From a bacterium (GTDB lineage Bacteria > UBP15 > UBA6099), in the NCBI GenBank assembly GCA_029564595.1, contig JAKQPS010000183.1:47886-111885 (forward strand): DNA of 64,000 nt, given 5' to 3'. How positions within the stretch are numbered: the first letter of the stretch is position 1; every line of letters begins with the position of its first letter. Shown here piece by piece: positions 18,601-26,155 of the stretch. The notes below the pieces were generated by a model that saw only the letters and a program-made list of their open reading frames with translations, searched no databases and was not told where the DNA came from. The position numbers and the translations under genes were made by a program.

Positions 18601-18759
18601 CATGCCGTTGGCGGTCGGCGGCCCTTCGTAAAACGTGAACTTATCCGCGCCGCGATGCTGTTCCATGCTCCGTTTCATTATGTCGTTCTGTTCCCATTTT
18701 TCGAGAACCTTCAGTTCGAGTTTTGCGAAATCCGGATTTTTTTCCACTTTGTCAAACAT
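15610..18759 (-). CDS. ileS: Isoleucyl-tRNA synthetase, type 2
   Basis: IleRS charges tRNA-Ile. The 1049-residue protein begins with the class I HIGH-type motif HPGH (residues 55-58, within GPPTANGMPHPGH) and has a KMSKH loop (SKMSKHLGNY) near 600. Other hallmarks are AGWDTHGLPVE, VWTTTPWTL at the editing domain start, the HIAPAFGEDDY editing segment and WFYSLMAISSFLF. Its length, the KMSKH variant and a long C-terminal region with no zinc-finger cysteine cluster place it with the eukaryote-like type 2 enzymes, whose known members resist mupirocin. Expression appears to be controlled by the leader-peptide attenuator directly upstream. Confidence 0.93.
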   Translation of the reverse strand: MFDKVEKNPDFAKLELKVLEKWEQNDIMKRSMEQHRGADKFTFYEGPPTANGMPHPGHVLTRVMKDVFLRYRSMRGFDVLRKAGWDTHGLPVEIAVEKELGIDGKADIEKFGVAEFIAKCRESVFKYEKEWRKMTERVGFWVDLDDPYVTCQNNYIESVWWILKRYWDEGLLYKGHKVVPQCPSCETAQSSHEIAQGYREVEDPSVFVRMRVKGSPDTSFLVWTTTPWTLISNVAIALGAGLDYAKVKYKDEYLILAEGRLPAVFGEENYEVAERYKGADLEGTEYEPLYTFCAPEKKAHYAILGDFVTIEDGTGIVHIAPAFGEDDYQVGIKFDLPFLQPVDTKGRFTSEVTPWAGLFVKDADAGIIEELRERGILYRSEGYVHTYPFCWRCHSPIVYYARHSWFIRTTAYKDTMLEVNDSINWIPEHIRKGRMGDFLENNIDWAVSRDRYWGTPLNLWICEADESHVLSVDSAADLKAHALDYPDGELDLHRPYVDAIHCKCPQCGARMSRTPEVIDCWLDSGAMPVAQWHYPHENKDVFDSLFPADFITEAIDQTRGWFYSLMAISSFLFKKSPFKSCLVLGHVLAEDGSKMSKHLGNYLDMDVVFDRFGADAFRWVFYRDNNPWLPTRFSERALEEAHKNFFLTLWNIYSFFVIYANIDEFEPAEHEVGADALDASDRWALSRLNSAVALIKENMDAFQVTPAARAIEALVDDISNWYVRRCRPRFWKSEKDDDKWAAYSTLREILVTISKLLAPFAPFTAEVIYSNLARDTKRDKAEDSVHLAAFPEPDSSLINAGLEEAMEFVRDLCNEGRSLRNKKQVKVRQPLQRIFIRLKEGKLRDGIAPLKDMLTDELNIRDIAFIDSFDDLMCVSLKPNYKKLGPKYGKDLKAIEEYFKTLEDHAGACPSYFNDGRLDVEIGGSKFEFVEGDLEQVKTPSPDYLVGETVALDMRLTPELIRAGRARELVHKIQNLRKEMDLDYAARINIAYSCGPDLNEIFGDPALAEYIMKETLAVSLDCLLQDADADAARFDIDGVACGVKLSVSN

Positions 18760-18827
18760 GATTTTCCCCTGACGTCTATCTGAATTTTGCCGGCCCCGCC
18801 GCCGGCGACTGAAAACGGGCCGCGCAT

Positions 18828-18853
18828 AAAAAACCGCGGGACATCGCCCGCGG
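18828..18853 (-). terminator. Attenuator terminator in the ileS leader
   Basis: On the minus strand CCGCGGG (plus 18847-18853) and CCCGCGG (18834-18840) form a perfect 7-base-pair stem with a 6-base loop, followed at once by six U (18828-18833). It lies 68 bases before the ileS start and after the leader peptide, so it would end transcription before ileS unless the stem is prevented from forming. Confidence 0.85.
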
Positions 18854-18881
18854 CTGTTGTCGCTTGTTGTCCGCCGCGAGC
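18846..18881 (-). promoter_or_regulatory. Antiterminator helix of the ileS attenuator
   Basis: GCTCGCGGC (minus strand, plus positions 18873-18881) can pair with GCCGCGGGC (18846-18854) over nine bases with one G-U pair. The second arm contains the whole 5' arm of the terminator, so the two structures exclude each other, as in classical amino-acid attenuators. The pairing was found by eye. Confidence 0.65.
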
Positions 18882-18925
18882 GCCCTTGCCGTAACCTCTG
18901 GCCGCCCCCGGCGTCTATCTCGCTC

Positions 18926-18994
18926 TCAATCGAGCGCCGACGCCACAGGCGGCCTCATAATGATGATGCCTATTATGCCGACTGCCTGTTTCAT
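18926..18994 (-). CDS. Isoleucine-rich leader peptide of ileS
   Basis: This 22-codon ORF begins at ATG 18994, ends at TGA 18926 and precedes ileS on the same strand. It encodes isoleucine at positions 7, 8, 10, 11 and 12 (codons ATA ATA, then ATC ATC ATT), which is extreme for so short a peptide. AAGGA lies about nine bases before the ATG. A strong promoter sits about 70 bases upstream, and an antiterminator and terminator lie downstream. The arrangement matches leader peptides such as pheM, ilvL and thrL. Stalling when charged tRNA-Ile is scarce would favour the antiterminator and raise IleRS synthesis. It is too short for ordinary gene finders. Confidence 0.8.
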   Translation of the reverse strand: MKQAVGIIGIIIMRPPVASALD

Positions 18995-19073
18995 CTTTCC
19001 GTTTCCTTCTCAACGTCGCTGGTCTGCGCCCGCCGCGCCGCTCCGGCATTTCCACCGCGCGCCGAACGCAAAA

Positions 19074-19102
19074 AGTATAAGAGCCGCCATCCGGCGTGTC
19101 AA
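19074..19102 (-). promoter_or_regulatory. Promoter of the ileS leader transcript
   Basis: On the minus strand, TTGACA (plus 19097-19102) and TATACT (19074-19079) are separated by exactly 17 bases, a near-consensus sigma-70 site. Transcription would start near 19067, about 70 bases before the leader-peptide ATG. The 436-base gap between ileS and the divergent gene at 19196 is therefore fully explained by the attenuator and two promoters. Confidence 0.8.
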
Positions 19103-19145
19103 TAAAGAGCGGCGCCGCCGCCATCATCTAGTTTGGTTCGCGGAC

Positions 19146-19176
19146 TTGCCGCGCGCGGGCCGCCTGATGTTATAAT
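19146..19176 (+). promoter_or_regulatory. Candidate promoter of the phosphodiester glycosidase gene
   Basis: A perfect TATAAT at 19171-19176 is preceded by TTGCCG at 19146-19151, with a 19-base spacer that is longer than ideal. It lies 20 bases before the start codon and diverges from the ileS leader promoter. Confidence 0.5.
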
Positions 19177-19195
19177 CGACAACGCGGAGGAGCAA

Positions 19196-20509
19196 ATGGA
19201 TATCGCAGAGCGGCTGAAGGCCGCCGAAGGCATAGACATCGAGAGCGCGGAAATTATCGCGACTAACCCCGATTGCATTAGAGCGCGCTTCACGCTCGCG
19301 GCGGCTGACGGCTCCCGGACTAGACAACGCGCCATTTTTATGCGGCTGCCGGCTGACGGATACGCGCTTGTTCCTGTGACGGCTAGACAGTCCACGGGAT
19401 TCGGCTCCGCCAAGCTTTCGCAAATTTACGCTTCGTCCGCCGCTCGCGGGGATTTCGGCGGAGAAGTCGTCGGCGCGTTGAACGGTGGTTTCTTCATATT
19501 CATCGAACGCTTATGGAGCCGCGCGGCGAGGTTCGTTGCTTCCGAAACGCGAGTCGGCGACCCTATCGGGTGGCGGATGACAGCCGGAGAGACGACGTTT
19601 CCGCCGCTCTACGGACGCGCCTCTCTTCTGTTCGGCGGAACAGGCGGCGCGCGGGCGGCCTCTCCGAAATTGACTGACATGACATTGGTTTTCCATTGGA
19701 GCGACGGAACCGAGTCAAGACTGTCGCCGTCCGCCGTGAACCGCGAAGGAACTTCGGGCGTCGCATGTTACACTCCGGCGTGGAACTCGCCGAAATCTCC
19801 GGGAAGGCCGGGCGCAATCGACGTTTCGGTTATCGGCGCGACAACGGCTTCATCCCGCGCGGGCGGAGGAGCTATTATTCCGATTAACGGGTTTGTGGTG
19901 TCCGCCGAGAAAGACGCATGGGGAGTCGCAGGAACTAAAGGGCGGCCGCATCCTACGCGCGTCGCATACGAGTTGAATGCTGCGGCAGAAGAAAATTTCG
20001 GCGGAGCCGCGCACGCGATAGAAGCAGGCCCCGCGCTGGTTTCAGACGGAATGCCTCTCGAAATCGACGTCGAAAGCCTTGTTGCGTCAGGCTTCGCTCC
20101 CCGAACGCCGCCGCTTCCGGCTTTCAATTCCGTGCTGAACCACTACAAGATTCCGGCGCCCCGCACATGCGTCGGCATATATGAAAATGGCGACGCGACG
20201 GCGGCGGTTTTCGAGGGGAGAATGCCGGGCGAGAGTGAGGGCGTAACGCTAAACGAGGCGGCGAGACTGATGGCTGCCATCGGCTGCCGGGACGCCGTGA
20301 ATCTTGACGGAGGAGCCTCTTCTCAAATGATTCTCAGAGGGGTTTCACTCAATCAGCCGCAATTGGGCGAGTCGGGCGGCTGGATGACTCGCGCTCTGAA
20401 ACTCGCCGGCAAACTTGCCACTCCGGGCACGCTGCCTCTGCCCGGCGATATCGGCGCCGGCGGCGAGGAACGCTCCATCGGCGACGCGCTTCTCATTGTT
20501 CGCTTGTGA
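19196..20509 (+). CDS. Phosphodiester glycosidase family (NAGPA/DUF2233) protein
   Basis: This 437-residue protein has the signatures of the phosphodiester glycosidase domain found in the mammalian uncovering enzyme and in bacterial sporulation and exopolysaccharide proteins. These are an EVVGALNGGFF segment near residue 85 and AVNLDGGASSQMILRG near 375, the family's DGGxSS motif. No signal peptide is visible, so it may act in the cytoplasm or the start may be elsewhere. The ATG at 19196 is chosen because GGAGGAG precedes it; the open frame runs 21 codons further upstream across the promoter. The substrate is unknown. Confidence 0.75.
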   Translation: MDIAERLKAAEGIDIESAEIIATNPDCIRARFTLAAADGSRTRQRAIFMRLPADGYALVPVTARQSTGFGSAKLSQIYASSAARGDFGGEVVGALNGGFFIFIERLWSRAARFVASETRVGDPIGWRMTAGETTFPPLYGRASLLFGGTGGARAASPKLTDMTLVFHWSDGTESRLSPSAVNREGTSGVACYTPAWNSPKSPGRPGAIDVSVIGATTASSRAGGGAIIPINGFVVSAEKDAWGVAGTKGRPHPTRVAYELNAAAEENFGGAAHAIEAGPALVSDGMPLEIDVESLVASGFAPRTPPLPAFNSVLNHYKIPAPRTCVGIYENGDATAAVFEGRMPGESEGVTLNEAARLMAAIGCRDAVNLDGGASSQMILRGVSLNQPQLGESGGWMTRALKLAGKLATPGTLPLPGDIGAGGEERSIGDALLIVRL

Positions 20510-20585
20510 TTTTTAGAATGTTTAATGGCAAATCAGCCGACTGGAATATATGTCGCTTCATTTTCTGTTTTTTGGGAAGCATGCG

Positions 20586-21521
20586 TCAATAAGAAATTAA
20601 GAATGTCGTCATCACGCCGAGATGGTCGGAGGGATAAAGGCCTTCTTCGTTGTGGTTTCTGAAACAGACCACCGAATCAATCGTTTTCACCGCCGGGCCG
20701 GAATCCGGCTGTTTTACGAAAACGTAATCTATCCTGCTTTTCGGGTTCTGATCGGCTGCGTCGCGGCCTTTTTCGAGCCTTATCGAGGAAGTCTTCCCGG
20801 TGTCCTCCGCCGTTTCGCCGTGCGCCAGCACATAAGTGTCCTCGAATCCGGCTCCCGTGAACGCCGCGATTGTCTCGGATTCAGGTTTCGCGTTCATGTC
20901 TCCAGTGAGAAAAACAATATTTCCGGCGCTGTTTCTTTTTTCGAACGCGACAATCTTCTTAGCCTGAGGCAGGCGGGTTTCGTCACCGCCCATGTGATGC
21001 AGATGCGTGTTGTACATATCAACGTCGAGGCCATCGGCGACATTAATTCTTGTGAAAACGACAACCCTGCCGTTCTTCAAGTCCGTAAAATTTTTTTCGA
21101 CGATTGGGAATCTGCTGTAGATGGATATGCCTTCGCCGGAGACCGCCTCAAAACCTGTCTTGAGCCGCTCGTATTTGTTGTATGTTTTCCCCTGCTCTCC
21201 TCCGCTCTTCTGCTTGATGAGAGAAAGGAGAACAGCGGTCTGGTCCATTCCTATGGAAACTTCCTGCAACCCGATAATGTCGGGATCGAGGCGCACAATT
21301 TCATCGGCGATGAGAGGAAACCTTTCCTCCCACAAATCCGCGTGATGGCGCAGGTTGATAGTCATGACTTTCAGAGTGATTTCTCTGCGCGAGGGTTCCG
21401 GAGAAGCCGAGCCGATAGAGTCTTCGGCCATAGCGCGGGGAGTTTGAGCGGCGAACGCAAATAATGCCGATGCCAACGCTATTACAAAGCCTGTTTTCAG
21501 AGCCGACATGATTTTGTTCAT
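20586..21521 (-). CDS. Secreted endonuclease/exonuclease/phosphatase-family hydrolase
   Basis: This 311-residue protein has a signal peptide (FVIALASALFAFAAQ) and then the metal-dependent EEP fold, with the motifs in order: VMTINLRH (Asn), IIGLQEV (Glu), YNTHLHH, LTGDMNA (Asp and Asn), RIDYVF and PSDHLGV (Asp-His). Family members cleave phosphodiesters in nucleic acids, inositol phosphates or sphingomyelin; the substrate is not readable here. It overlaps the DegT aminotransferase gene by ATGA, so the two are coupled although their functions are not obviously linked. Confidence 0.83.
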   Translation of the reverse strand: MNKIMSALKTGFVIALASALFAFAAQTPRAMAEDSIGSASPEPSRREITLKVMTINLRHHADLWEERFPLIADEIVRLDPDIIGLQEVSIGMDQTAVLLSLIKQKSGGEQGKTYNKYERLKTGFEAVSGEGISIYSRFPIVEKNFTDLKNGRVVVFTRINVADGLDVDMYNTHLHHMGGDETRLPQAKKIVAFEKRNSAGNIVFLTGDMNAKPESETIAAFTGAGFEDTYVLAHGETAEDTGKTSSIRLEKGRDAADQNPKSRIDYVFVKQPDSGPAVKTIDSVVCFRNHNEEGLYPSDHLGVMTTFLISY

Positions 21522-22750
21522 TTTTTAACAGCGGCCGCGAGGCTCTCGGCGACATATTCCACCGCGTCCCGCGACAGTTCTGGATACTGCGGAAGAGCAA
21601 GAATGTCAGAACACACCGCTTCGGTGACGGGGAAATCCTCGGGCGCATGCCCCAAGAAGGAGAACACAGTCTGCTTGTGCAGCGCGAGAGGATAATAAAT
21701 CGCGTTGCCGACGCCTTTATCGATAAGAGTTTTTGAAACCGCGTCCCTGTCGGGAACCCTTATTTCGAACGTGTTGTATGTGTGAGCGAAGTCCTTAGGC
21801 GAAACGGGCAGCACGACCGCGCCGTCGGGCCGTTTGCCGTCTGAGCCGATTTCGTCTGAAAAAACGACAGTAATTCCCGCCGCCGAAAGTTTATTCTTAA
21901 TGGCGTCGCAATACGCGCGGGCGTTTTCCGCCCGCATTTCAAGCCAGCGGTTCATGCGGGGCAGTTTCACGAGCAGGGCGGCGGCCTGAAATGAATCGAG
22001 CCTGCTGTTGTATCCGAAAGCGGTGTGATAGTACCTCTGATTGCTGCCGTGGACGTGGAGCAGATTGGCGTTGTCGTAAACATCCTGCCTGTTGGTGAGA
22101 ATCATGCCGCCGTCGCCGGCTCCGCCGAGGTTTTTGCTGGGATAAAAAGAGAGGCAGCCGGCGTCGCCTATAGCCCCAGCATGAACGGTTTTGCCATCGA
22201 TAGTCATCGTTGCGCCCTGAGCCTGAGCCGCGTCCTCAATGATGTCTATGCCGTATTTCGCTTTCATTTTCATGAAGGCGCGCATGTCGGCCATGAGGCC
22301 GTAAAGGTGTACGGGGAGAATGGCGCGGAGCCGTTTGCCCGTGCGCGAGTCAATCAGTCCCGCGTCCGTCTTTCGGCAATCCGCCTCGATGTACTGTTCC
22401 ACTTTCACTGGATCGAGGTTATACGATTCGGGCGCGATATCTTGAAAGACGACAAGAGCGCCGACCTCGTTTATCGCCTCCGCCGTGGCCATGAACGTAA
22501 AAGGGGATGTGATTACTTCGTCGCCGGAGCCGATTCCGAGAGCGCGGAGAGCGATGACCAGAGAGTCCGTGCCGTTGGCGACGCCGAGCGCGAACTTTGC
22601 GCCGCTGTGTTCGCGCACGGCCGCTTCCAGTTCTGAAACCGGTTTGCCTAGCACGAAATCGCAACGCTCGAACACGCCTTCCATAGCGTTCATCATCTCC
22701 GCCCGCAACGGGTCGAAGCACGCTTTCAAATCGATAAACGGAACTTTCAT
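21518..22750 (-). CDS. DegT/DnrJ/EryC1/StrS-family PLP aminotransferase
   Basis: This 410-residue fold-type I aminotransferase matches the sugar aminotransferase family that makes amino sugars for surface glycans. Signatures are FALGVANGTDSLVIALRALG (residues ~53-72), FTFMATAEAINEVGA, IIEDAAQAQGA (PLP-binding Asp) and CLSFYPSKNLGGAGDGG, where the Lys forms the Schiff base. The protein starts with the family's typical VPFIDLKA. It precedes and overlaps the EEP hydrolase gene. No other glycan gene is adjacent, so the sugar substrate is unknown. Confidence 0.88.
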   Translation of the reverse strand: MKVPFIDLKACFDPLRAEMMNAMEGVFERCDFVLGKPVSELEAAVREHSGAKFALGVANGTDSLVIALRALGIGSGDEVITSPFTFMATAEAINEVGALVVFQDIAPESYNLDPVKVEQYIEADCRKTDAGLIDSRTGKRLRAILPVHLYGLMADMRAFMKMKAKYGIDIIEDAAQAQGATMTIDGKTVHAGAIGDAGCLSFYPSKNLGGAGDGGMILTNRQDVYDNANLLHVHGSNQRYYHTAFGYNSRLDSFQAAALLVKLPRMNRWLEMRAENARAYCDAIKNKLSAAGITVVFSDEIGSDGKRPDGAVVLPVSPKDFAHTYNTFEIRVPDRDAVSKTLIDKGVGNAIYYPLALHKQTVFSFLGHAPEDFPVTEAVCSDILALPQYPELSRDAVEYVAESLAAAVKK

Positions 22751-22823
22751 TGTTCAGCAGCGCCTTTCAGCCGGGAGGCGAAGCCCGGCGTGGTTGTCTA
22801 TTAGCGACTAAAAAAACCGGACG

Positions 22824-24200
22824 TCAGAGCGAGGCTGGTTTAACCGGCCACTTGACGCGGACGAGTTTAACTTTGTCGGCGACCAGCCCGGCGGTGTTCA
22901 CCGCGCCCAGTTGCTCGAACAGGAAATCAAGTTTCGCTTCGAGTTCGGCGCGCAGGGCGGCCCGGACGTCTTCCGGCATCGACCACACGTCTTTCTTGAA
23001 CGGCCCCCACACTTTCTTCCTGCTCTTGTAGTAGAACTGCTCGGCCGTCATCCCTTCTTTTCTCTCTTTGGCAAGCTCTACGTCCATCCAAGCGTACATT
23101 TTCTTTTTCAAATCTTCGGGGAAGCTTTTCGAGTCGAGAACGATGTTCTGGAACCCGGTGGCGAGGTGAACCTCGACGGTCTTTGTCTGCGGGAACTTGT
23201 GGAACATCTCGTCCGGGAGTGTGGAAGCGCCGTGCTGAACCGCGCCGCCCATTCCCCACTTTTTGCGAGCTTCCAGAGAAAGCTTTTCGAGGGTGTCGAA
23301 ATCGAGCGCGACGCTCGCGATGGAGCCGTCGGGGAGCACCACGCCGCCGTGCGACGTGCCCGTCTGCACGCTGACTTTGCTCAGGCCGACCAGTCCCTCT
23401 CCGAGGCAGCTCTTATATCCGCTCATATACGCCTCAAGCTCCTCGACCGTGCTGTTCTTTTCTCCGACCTCTCCGATTTCTCCGCCGACGGAGATGGTGA
23501 CGCCTTTCGGCTCTATTTTCCTTATATACTGCGTCAACTCCGCCGCCACTTCGAAATTGAGCCTCTGCTGTTCTTCAAGCGTTTCCTTGCTCAAGTCCAC
23601 GAGAGTGGATGTGTCGATGTCGATGTTCAGATATCCGCCGTCCACCGCTTCCTTGATGAGGTCGCGAAGATTCTGCTTCTCGCCTTCCCTGTTTTCTCTC
23701 CACAGGCGGTTGCGGACCTGAAAGTGGTCGCCCTGAACGAACAGCGGGCCTTTGTAGCCGTCCGCGATGGCGGCGGCCATAATCGAACTGGTGTATTCGG
23801 CGGGCCTCTGCTCGGTGTATTCCATCTCGCTGCGGGCTATCTCGAAGATGACCGCAGTGTTGTTCTTGTTGCGGCAGCTTGCGAAGATTGCGAGGGCCGT
23901 GTCGAAAGTGAACCCGCGGACGTTGATCGCCGGGACGGTAAGCCCTTCGCACTCGCCCTTGCCTGCGGCCATGTACAAATCGTTGATTGAGGCGAGGATT
24001 ACGCCAAGTTCCTGACCGCCTTCGATGATCACCCATCTTACGGCGTCGCGCACCTCGGCGTTGTCGTTCATCGCCGAGTTCTCCGCCAGCGTTCTGGCTA
24101 GCGCCCTGAACCCTTTTTCATCCGCAATCTTTATCGCCCCGTCTTTTATGTCAGCCTTCCCGGCAAGCAGCCCCTTCAGTTCTTCAACGCTCTTTAACAT
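22824..24200 (-). CDS. Class II aldolase-like protein (fructose-bisphosphate aldolase family)
   Basis: This 458-residue protein shows zinc-dependent class II aldolase signatures: a core PAINVRGF segment near 90, LFVQGDHFQ near 155 (metal-site Asp-His), NIDIDTSTLVDLS near 195, SVGGEIGEVG near 238 (Glu) and SVQTGTSHGG near 280 (His), then GAVQHGASTLPDEMF. It is about 100 residues longer than standard FBP aldolases, with extensions before the barrel and at the C-terminus, so the sugar substrate may differ. GGAGGAAG precedes the ATG. It stands alone, divergent from the glycosylase gene. Confidence 0.75.
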   Translation of the reverse strand: MLKSVEELKGLLAGKADIKDGAIKIADEKGFRALARTLAENSAMNDNAEVRDAVRWVIIEGGQELGVILASINDLYMAAGKGECEGLTVPAINVRGFTFDTALAIFASCRNKNNTAVIFEIARSEMEYTEQRPAEYTSSIMAAAIADGYKGPLFVQGDHFQVRNRLWRENREGEKQNLRDLIKEAVDGGYLNIDIDTSTLVDLSKETLEEQQRLNFEVAAELTQYIRKIEPKGVTISVGGEIGEVGEKNSTVEELEAYMSGYKSCLGEGLVGLSKVSVQTGTSHGGVVLPDGSIASVALDFDTLEKLSLEARKKWGMGGAVQHGASTLPDEMFHKFPQTKTVEVHLATGFQNIVLDSKSFPEDLKKKMYAWMDVELAKERKEGMTAEQFYYKSRKKVWGPFKKDVWSMPEDVRAALRAELEAKLDFLFEQLGAVNTAGLVADKVKLVRVKWPVKPASL

Positions 24201-24329
24201 GATTCTTCCTCCGTTCGTCCGGCGCGAGGCCGGTCTTCATTTGTCCGAATATTGTACGCCGTAGAGACTCCGGTTGCAATAGAGCGAAGCGGCTTGCGCC
24301 ATAGCGTGACTGCGCCCCCGGTTGTGTGA

Positions 24330-24335
24330 TATAAT
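24330..24335 (+). promoter_or_regulatory. -10 element upstream of the uracil-DNA glycosylase gene
   Basis: A perfect TATAAT lies here with GTGACT (24306-24311) 18 bases upstream. It overlaps the earliest in-frame start (24322), which argues that translation begins further downstream. Confidence 0.5.
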
Positions 24336-24357
24336 TGGAAAAATGGAGAAACATCAG

Positions 24358-24918
24358 ATGGGCGCATGGGAAGACCTGAAAGGCATGGTGTCCGTATGCG
24401 ACAAGTGCGAGCTGTCGCGGACGCGGACGAACACGGTTTTCGGCGAGGGCAACCCTGACGCTGAAATAATGTTCGTCGGAGAAGCCCCCGGCAAGGATGA
24501 AGACGCTAAGGGCAGGCCCTTCGTCGGAGCCGCCGGCAAACTTCTGGACAAGATGATTCAAGGAATCGGGCTGGCCCGCGCGGATGTCTTCATCGGCAAC
24601 ATCATCAAGTGCCGCCCCCCGGAGAACAGGGACCCTAGGCCGGAGGAAATCGAGGCATGCAAGGATTTTCTCTTCGCCCAGATATCCTTCATCAGCCCGA
24701 AAGTCATCTGCACGCTGGGACGCCACTCTCTTCACACGCTGGTGCAGCCCGACCTGCCAATATCCCGCGTTCACGGCAAACCCATGAAATGGAAAGGCAT
24801 TCTGTGTCTTCCGATGTACCATCCGGCGGCGGCCCTTTACCGCCGTTCGCAGCTTGACGACCTGAAGTTCGATTTCGACCAATTGAAAGCCCTCATGGAC
24901 AACGGATTCTATATGTGA
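24358..24918 (+). CDS. Family 4 uracil-DNA glycosylase (Fe-S type)
   Basis: This 186-residue protein removes uracil from DNA as the first step of base excision repair. It has [18 protein letters not shown] near the N-terminus (two Cys of the [4Fe-4S] cluster), [21 protein letters not shown] (the UDG motif 1 region), [15 protein letters not shown] and a late MYHPAA (motif 2 His). Later cysteines complete the cluster. The ATG at 24358 is chosen because GGAG sits nine bases upstream and a promoter -10 box covers the earlier candidate; ATG 24343 is the alternative and would be near-leaderless. Confidence 0.88.
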   Translation: MGAWEDLKGMVSVCDKCELSRTRTNTVFGEGNPDAEIMFVGEAPGKDEDAKGRPFVGAAGKLLDKMIQGIGLARADVFIGNIIKCRPPENRDPRPEEIEACKDFLFAQISFISPKVICTLGRHSLHTLVQPDLPISRVHGKPMKWKGILCLPMYHPAAALYRRSQLDDLKFDFDQLKALMDNGFYM

Positions 24919-25024
24919 CCGAAATGTGTTAACTCTGAAGGCTGAAATCAGGACATTATAATAACAACAAACGCCGCCGGGAGCGCGGCCGGGCGCAAGC
25001 TTCGGCTGTCATCGGCGGTCGCGG

Positions 25025-25330
25025 ATGGTGCGGCTGATGATAAAAATCGTTCTCGAAATAATAAATATGCTGTTCAGGCTTTATGGTTTTCTGCTTATCG
25101 CGTCAGTGATACTGTCTTGGGTGCGGCCCCAGAGAAGCGCGCTGACTGACCTTCTGGGAAAACTAACCGAGCCTGTTCTCATGCCGTGCCGGGAGTTGCT
25201 GCGGGCTTTCTTCGGACTGCTCCGCATAGACGCCAACGCTTTTCCTCTCGACTTCTCTCCCATTCTCGCGATTCTTCTTGTGGAGACATTCAGGAAAGCG
25301 TTTTTCACTGTCATCTTTCACTTTTTATGA
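25025..25330 (+). CDS. YggT-family membrane protein
   Basis: This 101-residue protein has two hydrophobic segments flanking a conserved middle: LIASVILSWVRPQ near residue 25 and LTEPVLMPCRELLR near 47, followed by DFSPILAILLVE. That is the YggT (YlmG/Ycf19) layout. The family lies near cell-division genes in many bacteria, and some members affect nucleoid or thylakoid partitioning; the biochemical role is unknown. It is followed by a DivIVA-domain gene 18 bases on. The start could be the ATG at 25037 instead. Confidence 0.8.
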   Translation: MVRLMIKIVLEIINMLFRLYGFLLIASVILSWVRPQRSALTDLLGKLTEPVLMPCRELLRAFFGLLRIDANAFPLDFSPILAILLVETFRKAFFTVIFHFL

Positions 25331-25348
25331 TATCGGGAGGCGGACGCA

Positions 25349-25798
25349 ATGGGGATAATACCGATCGAGATTTCCAGCAGGGAATTTAAGAAGAAACTTC
25401 GGGGATACGACCCGGACGAGGTCAGGGAATTCCTTGAAAACGTCTCCCGCGAGATGGGCGAACTGATGTCGGCGAAGGCAATGGTCGAACGCGAGCTTGA
25501 CGCCGCCAAGGACAGCTTGGCGAAGTATCACGAGCTTGAGGACAGCATAAAGGAAACGCTTCTGCTGGCGCAACGCACTAAAGACGACCTGATGGAGACG
25601 GCAAAGAAGAAGAGCGAACTGATAATCGAAGAGGCGCATCACAAGAGCAACAAGATAGCCGAAAGGTTCGCCCAGACGCGCGCCGCAAAAAAACAGTTTC
25701 AGATCGAGTTCGAGACCCTGCTCGAATCTTTCAGGCACAGGCTCGGCGAGTTGAGGGAGCCGGAAGACATCGCGTCTCAAGGTTTCGAAGATGCCTGA
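25349..25798 (+). CDS. DivIVA-domain protein
   Basis: This 149-residue protein starts with the DivIVA lipid-binding signature, PIEISSREFKKKLRGYDPDEVREFLENV at about 5-32, then continues as a long charged coiled coil to about residue 140. DivIVA proteins bind curved membrane at poles and septa and recruit division or cell-wall factors. GGGAGG precedes the ATG. It sits between yggT and a DUF167 gene, a neighbourhood often seen in the ylm division cluster. Its start codon choice is firm. Confidence 0.87.
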   Translation: MGIIPIEISSREFKKKLRGYDPDEVREFLENVSREMGELMSAKAMVERELDAAKDSLAKYHELEDSIKETLLLAQRTKDDLMETAKKKSELIIEEAHHKSNKIAERFAQTRAAKKQFQIEFETLLESFRHRLGELREPEDIASQGFEDA

Positions 25799-26099
25799 AA
25801 TCGAGATTCGGCAGACCCGCTCCGGCCTCGGCTTCGACGTAAAGGTCAAGCCGGGAGCGAGGGAAAGCAAGGCAGGCGGAACTGTTGACGGCGCGCTGAA
25901 GGTCGAAATCAAAGCTCCGCCGGAAGGCGGCAAAGCCAACGCCGAACTGATCCGGCTCCTCTCGAAACTCACCGGCGCTAGCGCGTCCGATATCGAGATT
26001 TCATCCGGATCGGCGTCGCGAAGAAAAAAAATCAGGATATCTGGCGTCGAACTGGAAACTTTGAGAAAAATCCTAGATAATATACAAGCGAAATCGTAA
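25791..26099 (+). CDS. DUF167 (YggU/C15orf40) family protein
   Basis: This 102-residue protein shows VKVKPGARESKAGGTVDGALKVEI and APPEGGKANAELIRLLSKL, the defining core of the YggU family of unknown function. The central PPEGGKAN motif is nearly invariant in the family. Its start overlaps the end of the DivIVA gene by eight bases. The yggT-divIVA-DUF167 order suggests one transcript. Confidence 0.88.
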   Translation: MPEIEIRQTRSGLGFDVKVKPGARESKAGGTVDGALKVEIKAPPEGGKANAELIRLLSKLTGASASDIEISSGSASRRKKIRISGVELETLRKILDNIQAKS

Positions 26100-26155
26100 C
26101 TGACGGAATACGCCGGGAAGCGCAGGCTCATCCGGGGCGTTGTCTGGAGATGACG

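Noticed and set aside
16750-18783. 677-codon plus-strand ORF opposite ileS
   Set aside because: It is the antisense shadow of a GC-rich, conserved gene and shows no homology-like motifs.
18760-19132. T-box riboswitch in front of ileS
   Set aside because: The conserved T-box bulge sequence (TGGNACCGCG) is absent on the minus strand. The leader ORF with Ile codons and the mutually exclusive stems explain the region better.
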